NCBI RefSeq assembly: GCF_900566085.1
Contig: NZ_UPHT01000119.1
Span: forward strand, 1 to 64,000
From: Mycobacterium attenuatum
GTDB lineage: Bacteria > Actinomycetota > Actinomycetes > Mycobacteriales > Mycobacteriaceae
Direction: 5' to 3'
DNA length: 64,000 bases
Shown: one piece after another, positions 10,983-21,688 of the stretch
How the letters are laid out: each line of letters starts with the position of its first letter
How positions within the stretch are numbered: the first letter of the stretch is position 1
The notes under the pieces: generated by a model
The model's input: the letters and a program-made list of their open reading frames with translations, nothing else
Told to the model about the DNA's origin: nothing
Database searches by the model: none
Made by a program: the position numbers and the translations under genes

Positions 10983-11375
10983 TTAGCCCGACGGCGGCGC
11001 TTCCCGTCGCTCGCGCCTGCGGACCTCGGATCGGAAGTAAGCGATCAACACCCAAACCCCGGTGAACAGCACACCGATGAAGCCGACGCCCGGATACACG
11101 GCGAACCCGGCGAGCAGCACCAGCTGCACGCCGAGGTTCACCCAGATCGCCCACGGTTTGCGTTGCAGCCCGGCAAGCAGGATCAATGCTGCCGCCAGCC
11201 CGATCAGATAAGTCAGCGACGCCGAACTCAGCCCGCCGCCCACTGCCCCCACCACGGGGATGGCCAGCAGCACCACGATCGCCTCGAGCAGCAGTGTCAC
11301 GGCCATGACCGCACCGAAGCTCTGCCACGGGTCCGCTCGCGGTGTGTCTGCCGGCTCGTGCGACTGGCCGCTCAT
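10983..11375 (-). CDS. DUF4233 membrane protein (Rv2446c homologue)
   Basis: A 130-residue integral membrane protein of unknown function. Four hydrophobic segments are visible (about 22-45, 48-70, 76-92, 94-112), with a Pro/Asp-rich N-terminus and a basic C-terminus [11 protein letters not shown]. The ATG overlaps the folC stop by 4 bp, so it is co-translated with folC and valS, as in M. tuberculosis Rv2446c-folC-valS. Confidence 0.9.
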   Translation of the reverse strand: MSGQSHEPADTPRADPWQSFGAVMAVTLLLEAIVVLLAIPVVGAVGGGLSSASLTYLIGLAAALILLAGLQRKPWAIWVNLGVQLVLLAGFAVYPGVGFIGVLFTGVWVLIAYFRSEVRRRERREAPPSG

Positions 11376-12811
11376 TCCGGGTCACGTCCAAACAGACTGC
11401 GGGCGGCTCCGGCGGTGACGACCGATCCGGTGACGACGATCCCGGAACCGGAGAACGAACCCACGTCGGCTCCCGCCGCAACCGCCTCATCGACCAGTGC
11501 CGTTGCCGTATCGATGGCATCACGCAGATTCGCGGCGGTGAACACCCGATCGGCGCCGAACGGCTCCCGGGCCGCGGTCGCCAGCGACTCGACATCCAGC
11601 GCCCGTGGTGAGCCGTTGTGGGTCACCACGACGGAATCGAACACCGGCTCCAAGGCCTGCAGAATGCCGTGCACGTCCTTGTCGGCCAGCACGCTGACCA
11701 CTCCGGCCAGATACCGGAAGTCGAACTCGCCGGCCAGCGTCTGCGCCAGCGCCATTGCCCCGGCCGGATTATGCGCGGCGTCGATGAACACCGTCGGCGC
11801 GCTGCGCATGCGCTCCAGCCGGCCGGGACTGGTGGCCGCGGCGAAGCCGGCGCGCACCGCCTCGACGTCGAGCTGACGCTGTGCCCCCGCTCCGAAGAAG
11901 GCCTCGACCGCGGCCAGTGCCACCGCCGCGTTGTGCGCCTGGTGTTCACCGTGCAGCGGCAGATAGATGTCGGAGTACACCCCGCCGAGGCCCTGCAATT
12001 GCAGCACCTGACCACCGACGGCGACCTGGCGGCCCAACACCGCGAACTCCGAATCCTCCCGTGCGACCGCGGCGTCAGCGCGCACTGCCTGACCCAGCAG
12101 CACTTCCATGGCTTCCGGGCGCTGGCGCGCGATGACCGCCACCGTGTCGGGCGAGCCCTCGGCGGCCCGACGGATGATGCCCGCCTTTTCACCCGCGATC
12201 CCGGCGATGTCGTGACCGAGGTAGTCGACATGGTCCCTGCTGATCGGGGTGATCACGGCCACGGGCGCGTTGATGACGTTGGTGGCGTCCCATCGACCAC
12301 CCATGCCCACCTCGATCACCGCGACGTCGACGGGTGCGTCGGCGAACGCGGCGAAGGCCATCGCGGTGAGCACCTCGAACTTGCTCATTGCCGGCCCGTT
12401 CGCGGCCTGAGACTGCTGATCGATCATCTGCACGAACGGCTCGATTTCTCGGTACGTCGCCACGTACCGCGCCGGGCTGATGGGCTTTCCGTCAATCGAA
12501 ATCCGTTCGACCACCGACTGCAGATGCGGGCTGGTGGTTCGTCCGGTGCGTTGCTGCAATGCGGTAACCAGGGAGTCGACCATCCGCGCCACCGAAGTCT
12601 TGCCATTGGTGCCGGCGATGTGAATCGAGGGATAGCTGAGCTGCGGTGAACCGAGCAGGTCCAGCAACGCGCTGATCCTGGTCAGGCTCGGCTCAATGCG
12701 AGTCTCCGGCCAGCGCTGGTCCAACAGGTGCTCGACCTGCAACAGGGACGCGATCTCGTCAGGCGTGGGGGCCTCACCGCCGGAAGGCTGGTCGAGCTGC
12801 TCGAAACTCAT
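11372..12811 (-). CDS. folC: Folylpolyglutamate/dihydrofolate synthase
   Basis: FolC adds glutamate to folates (and dihydropteroate), which retains them in the cell. The 479-residue Mur-ligase-fold protein has the ATP P-loop AGTNGKTSV near residue 66, the [10 protein letters not shown] loop and the HNPAGAMAL segment of the C-terminal domain. It overlaps valS by 4 bp upstream and the DUF4233 gene by 4 bp downstream. Confidence 0.96.
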   Translation of the reverse strand: MSFEQLDQPSGGEAPTPDEIASLLQVEHLLDQRWPETRIEPSLTRISALLDLLGSPQLSYPSIHIAGTNGKTSVARMVDSLVTALQQRTGRTTSPHLQSVVERISIDGKPISPARYVATYREIEPFVQMIDQQSQAANGPAMSKFEVLTAMAFAAFADAPVDVAVIEVGMGGRWDATNVINAPVAVITPISRDHVDYLGHDIAGIAGEKAGIIRRAAEGSPDTVAVIARQRPEAMEVLLGQAVRADAAVAREDSEFAVLGRQVAVGGQVLQLQGLGGVYSDIYLPLHGEHQAHNAAVALAAVEAFFGAGAQRQLDVEAVRAGFAAATSPGRLERMRSAPTVFIDAAHNPAGAMALAQTLAGEFDFRYLAGVVSVLADKDVHGILQALEPVFDSVVVTHNGSPRALDVESLATAAREPFGADRVFTAANLRDAIDTATALVDEAVAAGADVGSFSGSGIVVTGSVVTAGAARSLFGRDPE

Positions 12812-15471
12812 TGCAGTGCAGCCAGTCTGGCTGTGATGCGATCGGTTTCCTCTTGCGCCAGCCGCTGCCGGTCGCGGATCTTGTCGACGACAGCTTCGGG
12901 TGCCTTGGCCAAAAACTCCGCGTTCGCCAGTTTGGCGCCGGTTGACGCGAGCTCCTTTTGCGCGGCGGCCAATTCCTTTTCCAGACGACGGCGCTCAGCG
13001 GCCACGTCGATCGTGCCGGAGGTATCGAGTTCGACGACAACCGTCCCGCGGCTCAGCCGAACCTCCAATGACACCGAAGGGCGGAAATCCGGACCCGCAG
13101 CGGTGAGCCACGCCAGCGATGTCACAGCAGCCACCTGAGTCGTCAGCTCCGACTCGTCGACACCGGCCAGCCGCGCCGGCACCTTCTGCCGATCGGCCAG
13201 ACCCTGATCGCTGCGGAATCGTCGGACCTCGGTCACCAGCTTCTGCATATCGCTGATGCGCTGCACGGCAACGGGATCCATCGTGATGCCGGAGGGCTGC
13301 GGCCACTCGGCGATTACCAAGGACTCGCTGCCAGTCTCGTCATCGATCAACGCCTGCCACAGCGCTTCGCTGACGAACGGAATCACCGGATGCAGCAGCC
13401 GAAGCAGCGTGTCCAACACCGCCGCCAGAACGGCCGTGGTATGTGAGAGCCCCTCGGCAAGCTGGGTTTTCGCCAGCTCGACATACCAGTCGCAGAACTC
13501 ATCCCAGGCGAAGTGATACAACGCTTCGCAGGCGCGGCTGAATTCGTAGCTGTCGAAGGCCGAATCCACTTCGGTGCGAACCTCTTCCAGCCGTCCCAAG
13601 ATCCAGCGGTCGGCATCGGTCAGCTGCGCCGGCGGCGGCAAGGGCGCCGGCACCGCACCGTTGAGGAGGGCGTAGCGGGTCGCGTTGAACAGCTTGGTGC
13701 TGAAGTTGCGCGACGCGCGAACGGCGTCCTCGCCCACCGCCAAATCGCCCCCGGGGCTGGCGCCGCGGGCCAGCGTGAACCGCAATGCGTCCGCTCCAAA
13801 CTCGTCGATCCAGTCCAGTGGGTCGACGACGTTACCCTTGGACTTGCTCATCTTGCGGCCGGACTCGTCACGAATCAGCCCGTGCAGGAACACATCGGTG
13901 AAGGGCACCTGGGGGCCTCGGCTGCCGTCGAGGGTGATGGCGTCGTCGCCGCCGACGAACGTGCCGAACATCATCATCCGCGCCACCCAGAAGAACAAGA
14001 TGTCGTAACCGGTGACCAGAACGCTTGTCGGATAAAACTTGTCCAACTCCGCAGTCTTTTCGGGCCAGCCCAGCGTCGAAAATGGCCACAGCGCCGAGGA
14101 GAACCAGGTGTCCAGCACGTCGGGGTCCTGCTCCCAACCCTCCGGCGGTGTCTCGTCCGGTCCAACACACACCTTTTCGCCGTTGGGCCCGTACCAGATC
14201 GGAATGCGGTGTCCCCACCACAGCTGTCGGGAGATACACCAGTCGTGCATGTCGTCGACCCAGGCGAACCAGCGCGGCTCCAGGCTGGCGGGATGAATCA
14301 CCGTGTCGCCGTTGCGCACCGCGTCGCCGGCCGCCTTGGCCAGCGACTCCACCCGGACCCACCACTGCAGCGACAGCCTCGGTTCGATCGGTTCCCCGCT
14401 ACGCTCGGAATGTCCGACGCTGTGCAGGTAAGGGCGCTTCTCCTCGACGACACGGCCTTGGGCGGCAAGTGCCTCGCGCACCGCGACCCGTGCTTCGAAT
14501 CGATCCATGCCGTCGAATTGTGTTCCGGTGTCGGCAATCCTGCCCTTGACGTCCATGATCGAGGGCATCGCCAGGTTGTGCCGCATTCCGATCTCGAAGT
14601 CGTTCGGGTCGTGAGCGGGCGTGACTTTGACTGCGCCAGTGCCGAATCCGGGATCCACGTGCTCGTCGGCGACGACGATCAGCTGCCGGTCGACAAACGG
14701 GTGCGGCAGGCCGGTGCCGACCAGGTGGCGGTAGCGCTCGTCGTCGGGATGTACCGCGATGGCAGTGTCGCCGAGCATGGTCTCTACCCGGGTGGTGGCC
14801 ACCACGATGTGTGGTTGTGAGTCGTCGAGCGAGCCGTATCGGAACGACACCAGCTCGCCCTCGACGTCGAGGTAGTTGACTTCCAGGTCCGAGATCGCCG
14901 TCTGGAGCACCGGCGACCAGTTGACTAGGCGCTCGGCCTGATAAATCAGTCCGGCGTCGTAGAGCCTCTTGAAGATGGTGCGCACCGCCCGGGACAGGCC
15001 ATCGTCCATGGTGAACCGGTCGCGGCTCCAGTCCACTCCGTCACCGAGCCGGCGCATCTGGCCACCGATCGCCCCGCCGGACTCCCGCTTCCAGTCCCAG
15101 ACCTTCTCGACGAACAGCTCCCGGCCGAAGTCTTCTTTGGTCTTGCCGTCGACCGCCAGCTGCTTTTCCACCACGCTCTGAGTGGCGATACCGGCATGGT
15201 CCGTGCCGGGTTGCCACAGCACCTCGTAGCCCTGCATGCGTTTTCGGCGGGTCAGGGCGTCCATCATGGTGTGTTCCAGTGCGTGGCCCATATGCAGACT
15301 GCCGGTCACGTTCGGCGGCGGCAGCACGATCGAATAGGCAGGCTTGGCGCTGGTGGGGTCGGCGGTGAAATAACCGGCATCCAACCAGTTCTGGTAGATG
15401 GCCCCCTCCATCGCACCCGGGTCCCACGTCTTGGGCAACTGGTCGGCATCAGAGCGGGGGCTGGCGGTCAC
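12808..15471 (-). CDS. valS: Valyl-tRNA synthetase
   Basis: A class I aminoacyl-tRNA synthetase of 887 residues with HIGH-type motif HMGH (near residue 62), the CP1 editing domain (about 200-330), KMSKS ([10 protein letters not shown] near 540), an anticodon-binding domain, and the C-terminal coiled-coil arm typical of ValRS (last 70 residues). The start is GTG. TAGAAT lies exactly 6 nt upstream of the GTG, so the mRNA may be leaderless. First gene of valS-folC-DUF4233. Confidence 0.97.
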   Translation of the reverse strand: MTASPRSDADQLPKTWDPGAMEGAIYQNWLDAGYFTADPTSAKPAYSIVLPPPNVTGSLHMGHALEHTMMDALTRRKRMQGYEVLWQPGTDHAGIATQSVVEKQLAVDGKTKEDFGRELFVEKVWDWKRESGGAIGGQMRRLGDGVDWSRDRFTMDDGLSRAVRTIFKRLYDAGLIYQAERLVNWSPVLQTAISDLEVNYLDVEGELVSFRYGSLDDSQPHIVVATTRVETMLGDTAIAVHPDDERYRHLVGTGLPHPFVDRQLIVVADEHVDPGFGTGAVKVTPAHDPNDFEIGMRHNLAMPSIMDVKGRIADTGTQFDGMDRFEARVAVREALAAQGRVVEEKRPYLHSVGHSERSGEPIEPRLSLQWWVRVESLAKAAGDAVRNGDTVIHPASLEPRWFAWVDDMHDWCISRQLWWGHRIPIWYGPNGEKVCVGPDETPPEGWEQDPDVLDTWFSSALWPFSTLGWPEKTAELDKFYPTSVLVTGYDILFFWVARMMMFGTFVGGDDAITLDGSRGPQVPFTDVFLHGLIRDESGRKMSKSKGNVVDPLDWIDEFGADALRFTLARGASPGGDLAVGEDAVRASRNFSTKLFNATRYALLNGAVPAPLPPPAQLTDADRWILGRLEEVRTEVDSAFDSYEFSRACEALYHFAWDEFCDWYVELAKTQLAEGLSHTTAVLAAVLDTLLRLLHPVIPFVSEALWQALIDDETGSESLVIAEWPQPSGITMDPVAVQRISDMQKLVTEVRRFRSDQGLADRQKVPARLAGVDESELTTQVAAVTSLAWLTAAGPDFRPSVSLEVRLSRGTVVVELDTSGTIDVAAERRRLEKELAAAQKELASTGAKLANAEFLAKAPEAVVDKIRDRQRLAQEETDRITARLAALQ

Positions 15472-15483
15472 CGGTCAATTCTA
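15472..15483 (-). promoter_or_regulatory. Probable valS promoter -10 with leaderless start
   Basis: Reading the minus strand, TAGAAT (15483-15478) is followed by six bases and then the GTG start codon of valS. A TANNNT box 6-7 nt before the first codon is the usual arrangement for leaderless mycobacterial transcripts, and no Shine-Dalgarno sequence is present. Confidence 0.5.
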
Positions 15484-15535
15484 GGAACCGCCATGTGCGG
15501 GGATGTAATCGCCCAAATGCGCAGCTACTCCCCGA

Positions 15536-16156
15536 TCACGGAATCGTGATGACTTGCCCGGGGTGGATCAGGTCGGGATTGGGTATCGCGTTGGCGTCGA
15601 CCAGCACTTGGTATTTGTTGCCGTCACCATAGAAGCGCTGGGCGATGCCCCACAAGGTGTCACCGGACACCACGGTATAAGTCTGCGGGGCGGGCTGAGC
15701 TGGCTCCTCGGCAACCACTTGTGCGAGGGGCTCGGGCGCCGCTTCCCCGACCGGCTGGGCTGCCTGTGCCGTGCCGGTCACCTCCGGCGCGCCAACAGAC
15801 TTCTGCAGATCGGCCGGCGGCGTATCGGTCTGGGTTCCGGCCGACCAGACCGGGCCGTCGGCTGCGTAGAGCACCAGGTTGCGGTCATCCTGGAGCACCA
15901 GTCTGACGTTCTTGCTGCCCATGGTGTCGCTGTGCCAGACCGCTCGCTCGGGCGTGTACAGGACGAAATTGCCATCGGTCTGCAGCTCGGCACGCACCAC
16001 GTTCTGGCCGTCGGTCGCCGTGGCCCATACCGGCGCACCATCAGCGGTCAGTACCAGGTTGCCGTCTTCTTGCAAGGTCAACGTGTAGGCACCGTTGTTG
16101 GAGACCAACGAATCCCCTTGCTGCAGCCGCTGTCCTGCACCGAGCGTGTCTGACAT
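15536..16156 (-). CDS. Bulb-type (beta-prism II) lectin with LysM domain
   Basis: The 206 residues split in two. An N-terminal B-lectin domain (1-108) carries three copies of the monocot mannose-binding signature QxDxNxVxY: Q29EDGNLVLT (Tyr replaced by Thr), Q59TDGNFVLY and Q89DDRNLVLY. An Ala/Pro-rich linker leads to a C-terminal LysM domain (about 158-206, TYTVVSGDTLWGIAQRF), which usually binds peptidoglycan. The pattern matches the mannose-binding lectin described in M. smegmatis (MSL). No signal peptide is seen, although LysM suggests a cell-wall location. It is absent from this locus in M. tuberculosis. A DUF937 gene lies 44 bp upstream on the same strand, probably co-transcribed. Confidence 0.88.
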   Translation of the reverse strand: MSDTLGAGQRLQQGDSLVSNNGAYTLTLQEDGNLVLTADGAPVWATATDGQNVVRAELQTDGNFVLYTPERAVWHSDTMGSKNVRLVLQDDRNLVLYAADGPVWSAGTQTDTPPADLQKSVGAPEVTGTAQAAQPVGEAAPEPLAQVVAEEPAQPAPQTYTVVSGDTLWGIAQRFYGDGNKYQVLVDANAIPNPDLIHPGQVITIP

Positions 16157-16200
16157 GCCTTTGCCTTTCGTTATCCGGTCCGGTCGACTGATTGCGCCGG

Positions 16201-16785
16201 TTACTTCTTGCCGCCGAGCAGCCCGCCGATGATGTCGGCCAGCGCGCGCCCCTTACCACCCAGCATGCTGCCGAGGGACGTCTCGTCGCTGCCGCCCCCC
16301 AGCATCCACCCGAGCAGCTGAGCCAAACCGCCGCCTGAGGATGTTTCCTCGTGCTGAAGCGTGGCACCCTGCAGGGCGCCGCCGGGCCGGAGCTGATTAC
16401 CCAGGTACGCCAATACGATCGGGAGCACGAGCGGCAACAGCCGCTGCAGCAGTTCTCTGTTTCCGGCCCCACCAGTGGCCAGCGCCGATGCCACCTGGTC
16501 GCTGTCATTGCCCGCGAACAGCGTGGCGACCGCCTGTTCTCCGCCACGCTGGTCAACCACATCGAGCGCGCCGCCGGCGTCGAGCAGACCACGCGCGGCA
16601 TGACTGTTGGCGGCCGACTCGATGCGGCCGGCGTGTTCGGGATCGCGGGAATGCTGGTGCAGTCCGGTGAGCAGCACCGGTACCAGGGTGTGGACCGCGG
16701 CGTCGACCTCGGCTTCGTCGGCACCCAGCTTGCGCGCGATGTCAGACATTGGGATCCGGGCGTACAGATCGTCAAGACCGGGCAT
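16201..16785 (-). CDS. DUF937 domain protein
   Basis: A 194-residue protein of unknown function. The N-terminus MPGLDDLYARIPMSDIARKL, the central TLVPVLLTGL and the helices LLQRLLPLVLPIVLAYL fit DUF937 proteins. The C-terminus is Gly-rich with two LLGWMLGGG/IIGGLLGGK repeats. It is acidic to neutral and lacks a signal peptide. It is the upstream partner of the lectin-LysM gene (44-bp gap) and is also missing from this place in M. tuberculosis. Confidence 0.8.
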   Translation of the reverse strand: MPGLDDLYARIPMSDIARKLGADEAEVDAAVHTLVPVLLTGLHQHSRDPEHAGRIESAANSHAARGLLDAGGALDVVDQRGGEQAVATLFAGNDSDQVASALATGGAGNRELLQRLLPLVLPIVLAYLGNQLRPGGALQGATLQHEETSSGGGLAQLLGWMLGGGSDETSLGSMLGGKGRALADIIGGLLGGKK

Positions 16786-16857
16786 TGGTGCGGGCTGCCT
16801 TCGGGGTCGGATATCAAGCCACGTCTCTTCCGACCCTAGACGTACGCCGGCACCGGG

Positions 16858-18114
16858 TCAGGCCAGCCGCTCGGTGTCCAACCACACACCGGCGGCCGGG
16901 AAGCGGGCCAGCAACGCGTCCCCCATCGCGGCGGCCGGAGTCAGCACCCCGCACAGATCCGAGAGCTTGTCACGATCGAATGCCAACGCCAGGCCGCACT
17001 CCCCCAGCAGCACCGACGTTGCCTTGTAGCCGGGATCGCCGTCCTGCCGCAGGCGTGCCACATATCGTGCACCCGAGGTTGTGGTGGTGTAGGTCTCGAT
17101 CCGGTAGTAGCCGCGCTCGCGGCTGGCCGCGCTTGGACCGGTTCCCGGTTTTGGTGCAACCCGCTCCACCCACCTTTGCGGCAGAAACCGGAAATAGCGG
17201 CTGCCCAGTTCGGTCGTCACGTTGCCGACGCCGCTGATGACGGCCGACGCCACCGGCGCCAGCAGTGACGATCCCAGGCTCATGTGTTCGCTGTATCGGA
17301 ATCGCCTGCCGTAGGCCCAGTCCAACAGGGCGTTACTGCGGCGCACGATCCTGGTATTGGTCGGTGCCATCATGAACCCTGCCGTCCATAGTCCGGTCAG
17401 TTCCGGGGCAAGTTGACTCCCGCGCCGCCACGGCAGATCGGGCTGCGATCCGAATTCGGGCTCGGCGGCGCGGTCGGTGCTCAAGGTGTACGGGTCGGCG
17501 AACTGGCGGCGCAGCTCAGGGTCGGCGGAGACGGCGCGCAGGACTTCCAACAGCGACGCGATGGTGCCGCCTGATAGCCCGCCGGCTAAGGACCGCACCA
17601 CGAAATGCGTGTCGCCCAGTTCCCCTGCGCCGTCATCATTCGCGGCGCGATAGAGGGCGTACACGCTGAGGTCTGACGGGATCGAGTCGAAACCGCAGGC
17701 ATGCACGATCCGGGCACCGGTATCGGCGGCCTGCTTGTGGTAGTGGTCGACGCTCTCGCGGACGAACGGCGGCTCGCCCGTCAGGTCGGCGTAGTCGGTG
17801 CCGGCGGCGGCGCACGCGGCCACCAATGGCAGTCCGTAGCGCAGGTACGGCCCGACCGTGGTGACGACGACTCGGGTGCGGGCGGCCAGGTGCTTCAGCG
17901 TCTCGGGCGACCCGGCGTCGGCGACGACGACGGACCAGGAGCGCGCCGAGTCTCCCAACGAGTCGCGAACGGCGATCAACCGCTCGGTCGACCTACCGGC
18001 CAGCGCAATCCGCGCCTGCCCGCCGGCTCGAGCCAGGTACGCGGCTGTCAGCTTGCCGACAAAGCCTGTCGCCCCGTACAGGATGATGTCGAATTCGCGC
18101 GGCGGTGCGGTCAC
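16858..18114 (-). CDS. Saccharopine dehydrogenase-like trans-acting enoyl reductase family (Rv2449c homologue)
   Basis: A 418-residue oxidoreductase with an N-terminal Rossmann fold (DIILYGATGFVGKLTA, from residue 8) and conserved CGFDSIPSD. The family includes Rv2449c and Rv2953; Rv2953 is the trans-acting enoyl reductase of phenolglycolipid/PDIM synthesis. The native substrate of Rv2449c-type members is not established. GTG at 18114 is chosen because homology starts there; an in-frame extension to 18195 runs through a hairpin and looks non-coding. It lies between the DUF937 gene and rpfE. Confidence 0.88.
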   Translation of the reverse strand: MTAPPREFDIILYGATGFVGKLTAAYLARAGGQARIALAGRSTERLIAVRDSLGDSARSWSVVVADAGSPETLKHLAARTRVVVTTVGPYLRYGLPLVAACAAAGTDYADLTGEPPFVRESVDHYHKQAADTGARIVHACGFDSIPSDLSVYALYRAANDDGAGELGDTHFVVRSLAGGLSGGTIASLLEVLRAVSADPELRRQFADPYTLSTDRAAEPEFGSQPDLPWRRGSQLAPELTGLWTAGFMMAPTNTRIVRRSNALLDWAYGRRFRYSEHMSLGSSLLAPVASAVISGVGNVTTELGSRYFRFLPQRWVERVAPKPGTGPSAASRERGYYRIETYTTTTSGARYVARLRQDGDPGYKATSVLLGECGLALAFDRDKLSDLCGVLTPAAAMGDALLARFPAAGVWLDTERLA

Positions 18115-18164
18115 GGGCCCGAGGCTACCCGCGGTGCGGGAGTCAGCCCGTATGCGACCCGAAT

Positions 18165-18202
18165 ACTCCGGGTGCCGGGCCCGCAGGCCCGGCACCCGGA
18201 GT
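18165..18202. terminator. Perfect 17-bp inverted repeat, probable terminator
   Basis: ACTCCGGGTGCCGGGCC (18165-18181) and its exact reverse complement (18186-18202) flank a 4-nt loop CGCA. The hairpin lies 25 bp beyond the rpfE stop codon and upstream of the reductase start, so it should end rpfE transcription. There is no U-tract, which is common for mycobacterial terminators. Confidence 0.7.
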
Positions 18203-18227
18203 TCGGCGATATCGCCTAACGATGTGG

Positions 18228-19921
<1,694 letters not shown>

Positions 19922-20527
19922 TCAGCGCCGTTGCTGCGCCGGTATGCGCAACTCGGCCGCCGTATTGACATTGGACAGCGACCCGGAATCGGGCATGACG
20001 ATCCGTTGCGCGTCGCATGCATCGACAAACGCGCTCATCTTGCGTTCACCGGCAGCAACCAATGCATCAACCCGATCAGCCAACTCGGTTCGATAAACCG
20101 CGGCCAAATAGTGACTGCGACCGTCCCATGGCAGCACCACTTCGGCGTTGGTCTGCACCGCGCGGCGCACCAGGTCATCGATCAATTCGACTGTCAGCAA
20201 AGGCATGTCGACGGCGCACACAAACGCAAACCGCGCGCCGGCCGCGGCGGCCGCGCGCAAGCCGCGCCCCGTCGCCGGCAACGGGCCGAGCCCGCGCACT
20301 TCGTCGCGCAGGACCGTGGCCTGCAACGGGGGCAACGGTTGCCCGGGTGCAGCCATCACGATTACCGGCTCGCAGCGCTGTCCCACGACACCGACCACGT
20401 GCTCGACCAACGTTGTGGTCACTCCCGGCAGCGGCAGTGTGGCTTTGTCACGACCCATCCGCCGCGACTCCCCGCCAGCCAGGACAACCCCGCCCAGTGA
20501 CATTGCGCCCGGCACTTGTTCGCCCAT
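19922..20527 (-). CDS. mobA: Molybdenum cofactor guanylyltransferase
   Basis: MobA attaches GMP to molybdopterin to make the bis-MGD-type cofactor. The 201 residues open with the nucleotidyltransferase motif [14 protein letters not shown] and contain the conserved [12 protein letters not shown] and CAVDMPLL segments. The ATG at 20527 is 1 nt after the korB stop codon and gives the same length as Rv2453c. It sits downstream of korAB, as in M. tuberculosis, although KorAB does not need molybdenum. Confidence 0.94.
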   Translation of the reverse strand: MGEQVPGAMSLGGVVLAGGESRRMGRDKATLPLPGVTTTLVEHVVGVVGQRCEPVIVMAAPGQPLPPLQATVLRDEVRGLGPLPATGRGLRAAAAAGARFAFVCAVDMPLLTVELIDDLVRRAVQTNAEVVLPWDGRSHYLAAVYRTELADRVDALVAAGERKMSAFVDACDAQRIVMPDSGSLSNVNTAAELRIPAQQRR

Positions 20528-20528
20528 T

Positions 20529-21620
20529 TCAGCCGACAGTCCAGGTGTCGCGCCCGCGAAGCAGCGCCTGCAGCGCTGCGGTGTCGGACGGAACCGCACT
20601 CCGGGCGGCGCTGACCTGAGAACGCGCCGAGTCATCGTAGGCGGGCCTGCTGATGTGGCGGAAGATCCCCAGCACGGTGTGCTCGAGGTTTTGATCGGAC
20701 AGCCGGGACAGCGCGAACGCATAAGCCGCGTCGTCGGCGTGGGCGTCGTGCACCACGATCTCCTCGACAGCCACGTCGGCGGTCTTGGCCACTTCGAGGC
20801 TGAAACGCGACCTCACGACGCAGTATTCGCCGTTGGCGCCGAACACGATCGGTTCACCGTGACGGACGTTGATCACTCGCTCTTCCGACCCCTCCTTGCG
20901 GAGCGCATCAAAAGAGCCGTCGTTGAAGATCGGGCAGTCCTGCAGGATTTCCACCAGTGCGGCACCGCGATGCTCGGCGGCAGCGCGCAGCACCTCAGAA
21001 AGCCCGGCACGGTCGGAATCCAGCGCGCGGCCGACGAACGTCGCCTCGGCACCCAGGGCCAGCGAGACCGGGTTGAACGGAGTGTCCAGCGAACCCATCG
21101 GGGTCGACTTGGTGATCTTGCCGACTTCCGAGGTGGGTGAGTACTGGCCCTTGGTCAGGCCGTAGATCCGGTTGTTGAACAGCAGAACCGTGATGTTGAC
21201 GTTGCGCCGCATTGCATGAATCAGGTGGTTGCCACCGATCGACAACGCATCGCCGTCGCCGGTGACCACCCATACCGACAGGTCCTCGCGGGCCAGCGCC
21301 AGCCCGGTCGCGATTGCCGGAGCGCGGCCGTGGATCGAGTGGAACCCGTAGGTCTCGAGGTAATACGGGAAGCGGCTGGAGCATCCGATGCCACTGATGA
21401 ACACGATGTTCTCGCGGCGCAGTCCGAGTTCGGGCAGGAAATTACGAATGGTGTTGAGGATGACGTAGTCACCGCATCCCGGGCACCAGCGGACCTCCTG
21501 GTCACTGGTGTAGTCCTTGGCCTTCTGCGGTTGGTCCGTGGTGGGCACCCGCGAGTTCTTGGTCAAACCCGGCGTCAGTCCGAGGTCTGTGCCCGCCAGA
21601 TCGCCGGTCACGCTAGTCAT
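20529..21620 (-). CDS. korB: 2-oxoglutarate oxidoreductase, beta subunit
   Basis: With KorA this forms the CoA-dependent 2-oxoglutarate:ferredoxin oxidoreductase that runs the oxidative TCA cycle. The 363 residues hold the Fe-S ligand motif WCPGCGDY, the TPP/Mg motif [14 protein letters not shown] and the [12 protein letters not shown] segment. A 68-bp gap separates it from korA; mobA follows 1 nt after its stop. Confidence 0.97.
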   Translation of the reverse strand: MTSVTGDLAGTDLGLTPGLTKNSRVPTTDQPQKAKDYTSDQEVRWCPGCGDYVILNTIRNFLPELGLRRENIVFISGIGCSSRFPYYLETYGFHSIHGRAPAIATGLALAREDLSVWVVTGDGDALSIGGNHLIHAMRRNVNITVLLFNNRIYGLTKGQYSPTSEVGKITKSTPMGSLDTPFNPVSLALGAEATFVGRALDSDRAGLSEVLRAAAEHRGAALVEILQDCPIFNDGSFDALRKEGSEERVINVRHGEPIVFGANGEYCVVRSRFSLEVAKTADVAVEEIVVHDAHADDAAYAFALSRLSDQNLEHTVLGIFRHISRPAYDDSARSQVSAARSAVPSDTAALQALLRGRDTWTVG

Positions 21621-21688
21621 GAGCGTCGCTCCTCTTCATTGCTTGGTCGCCGCCGGCACGCGGCGCCCCACCGGATCGCGGCTCCCGA

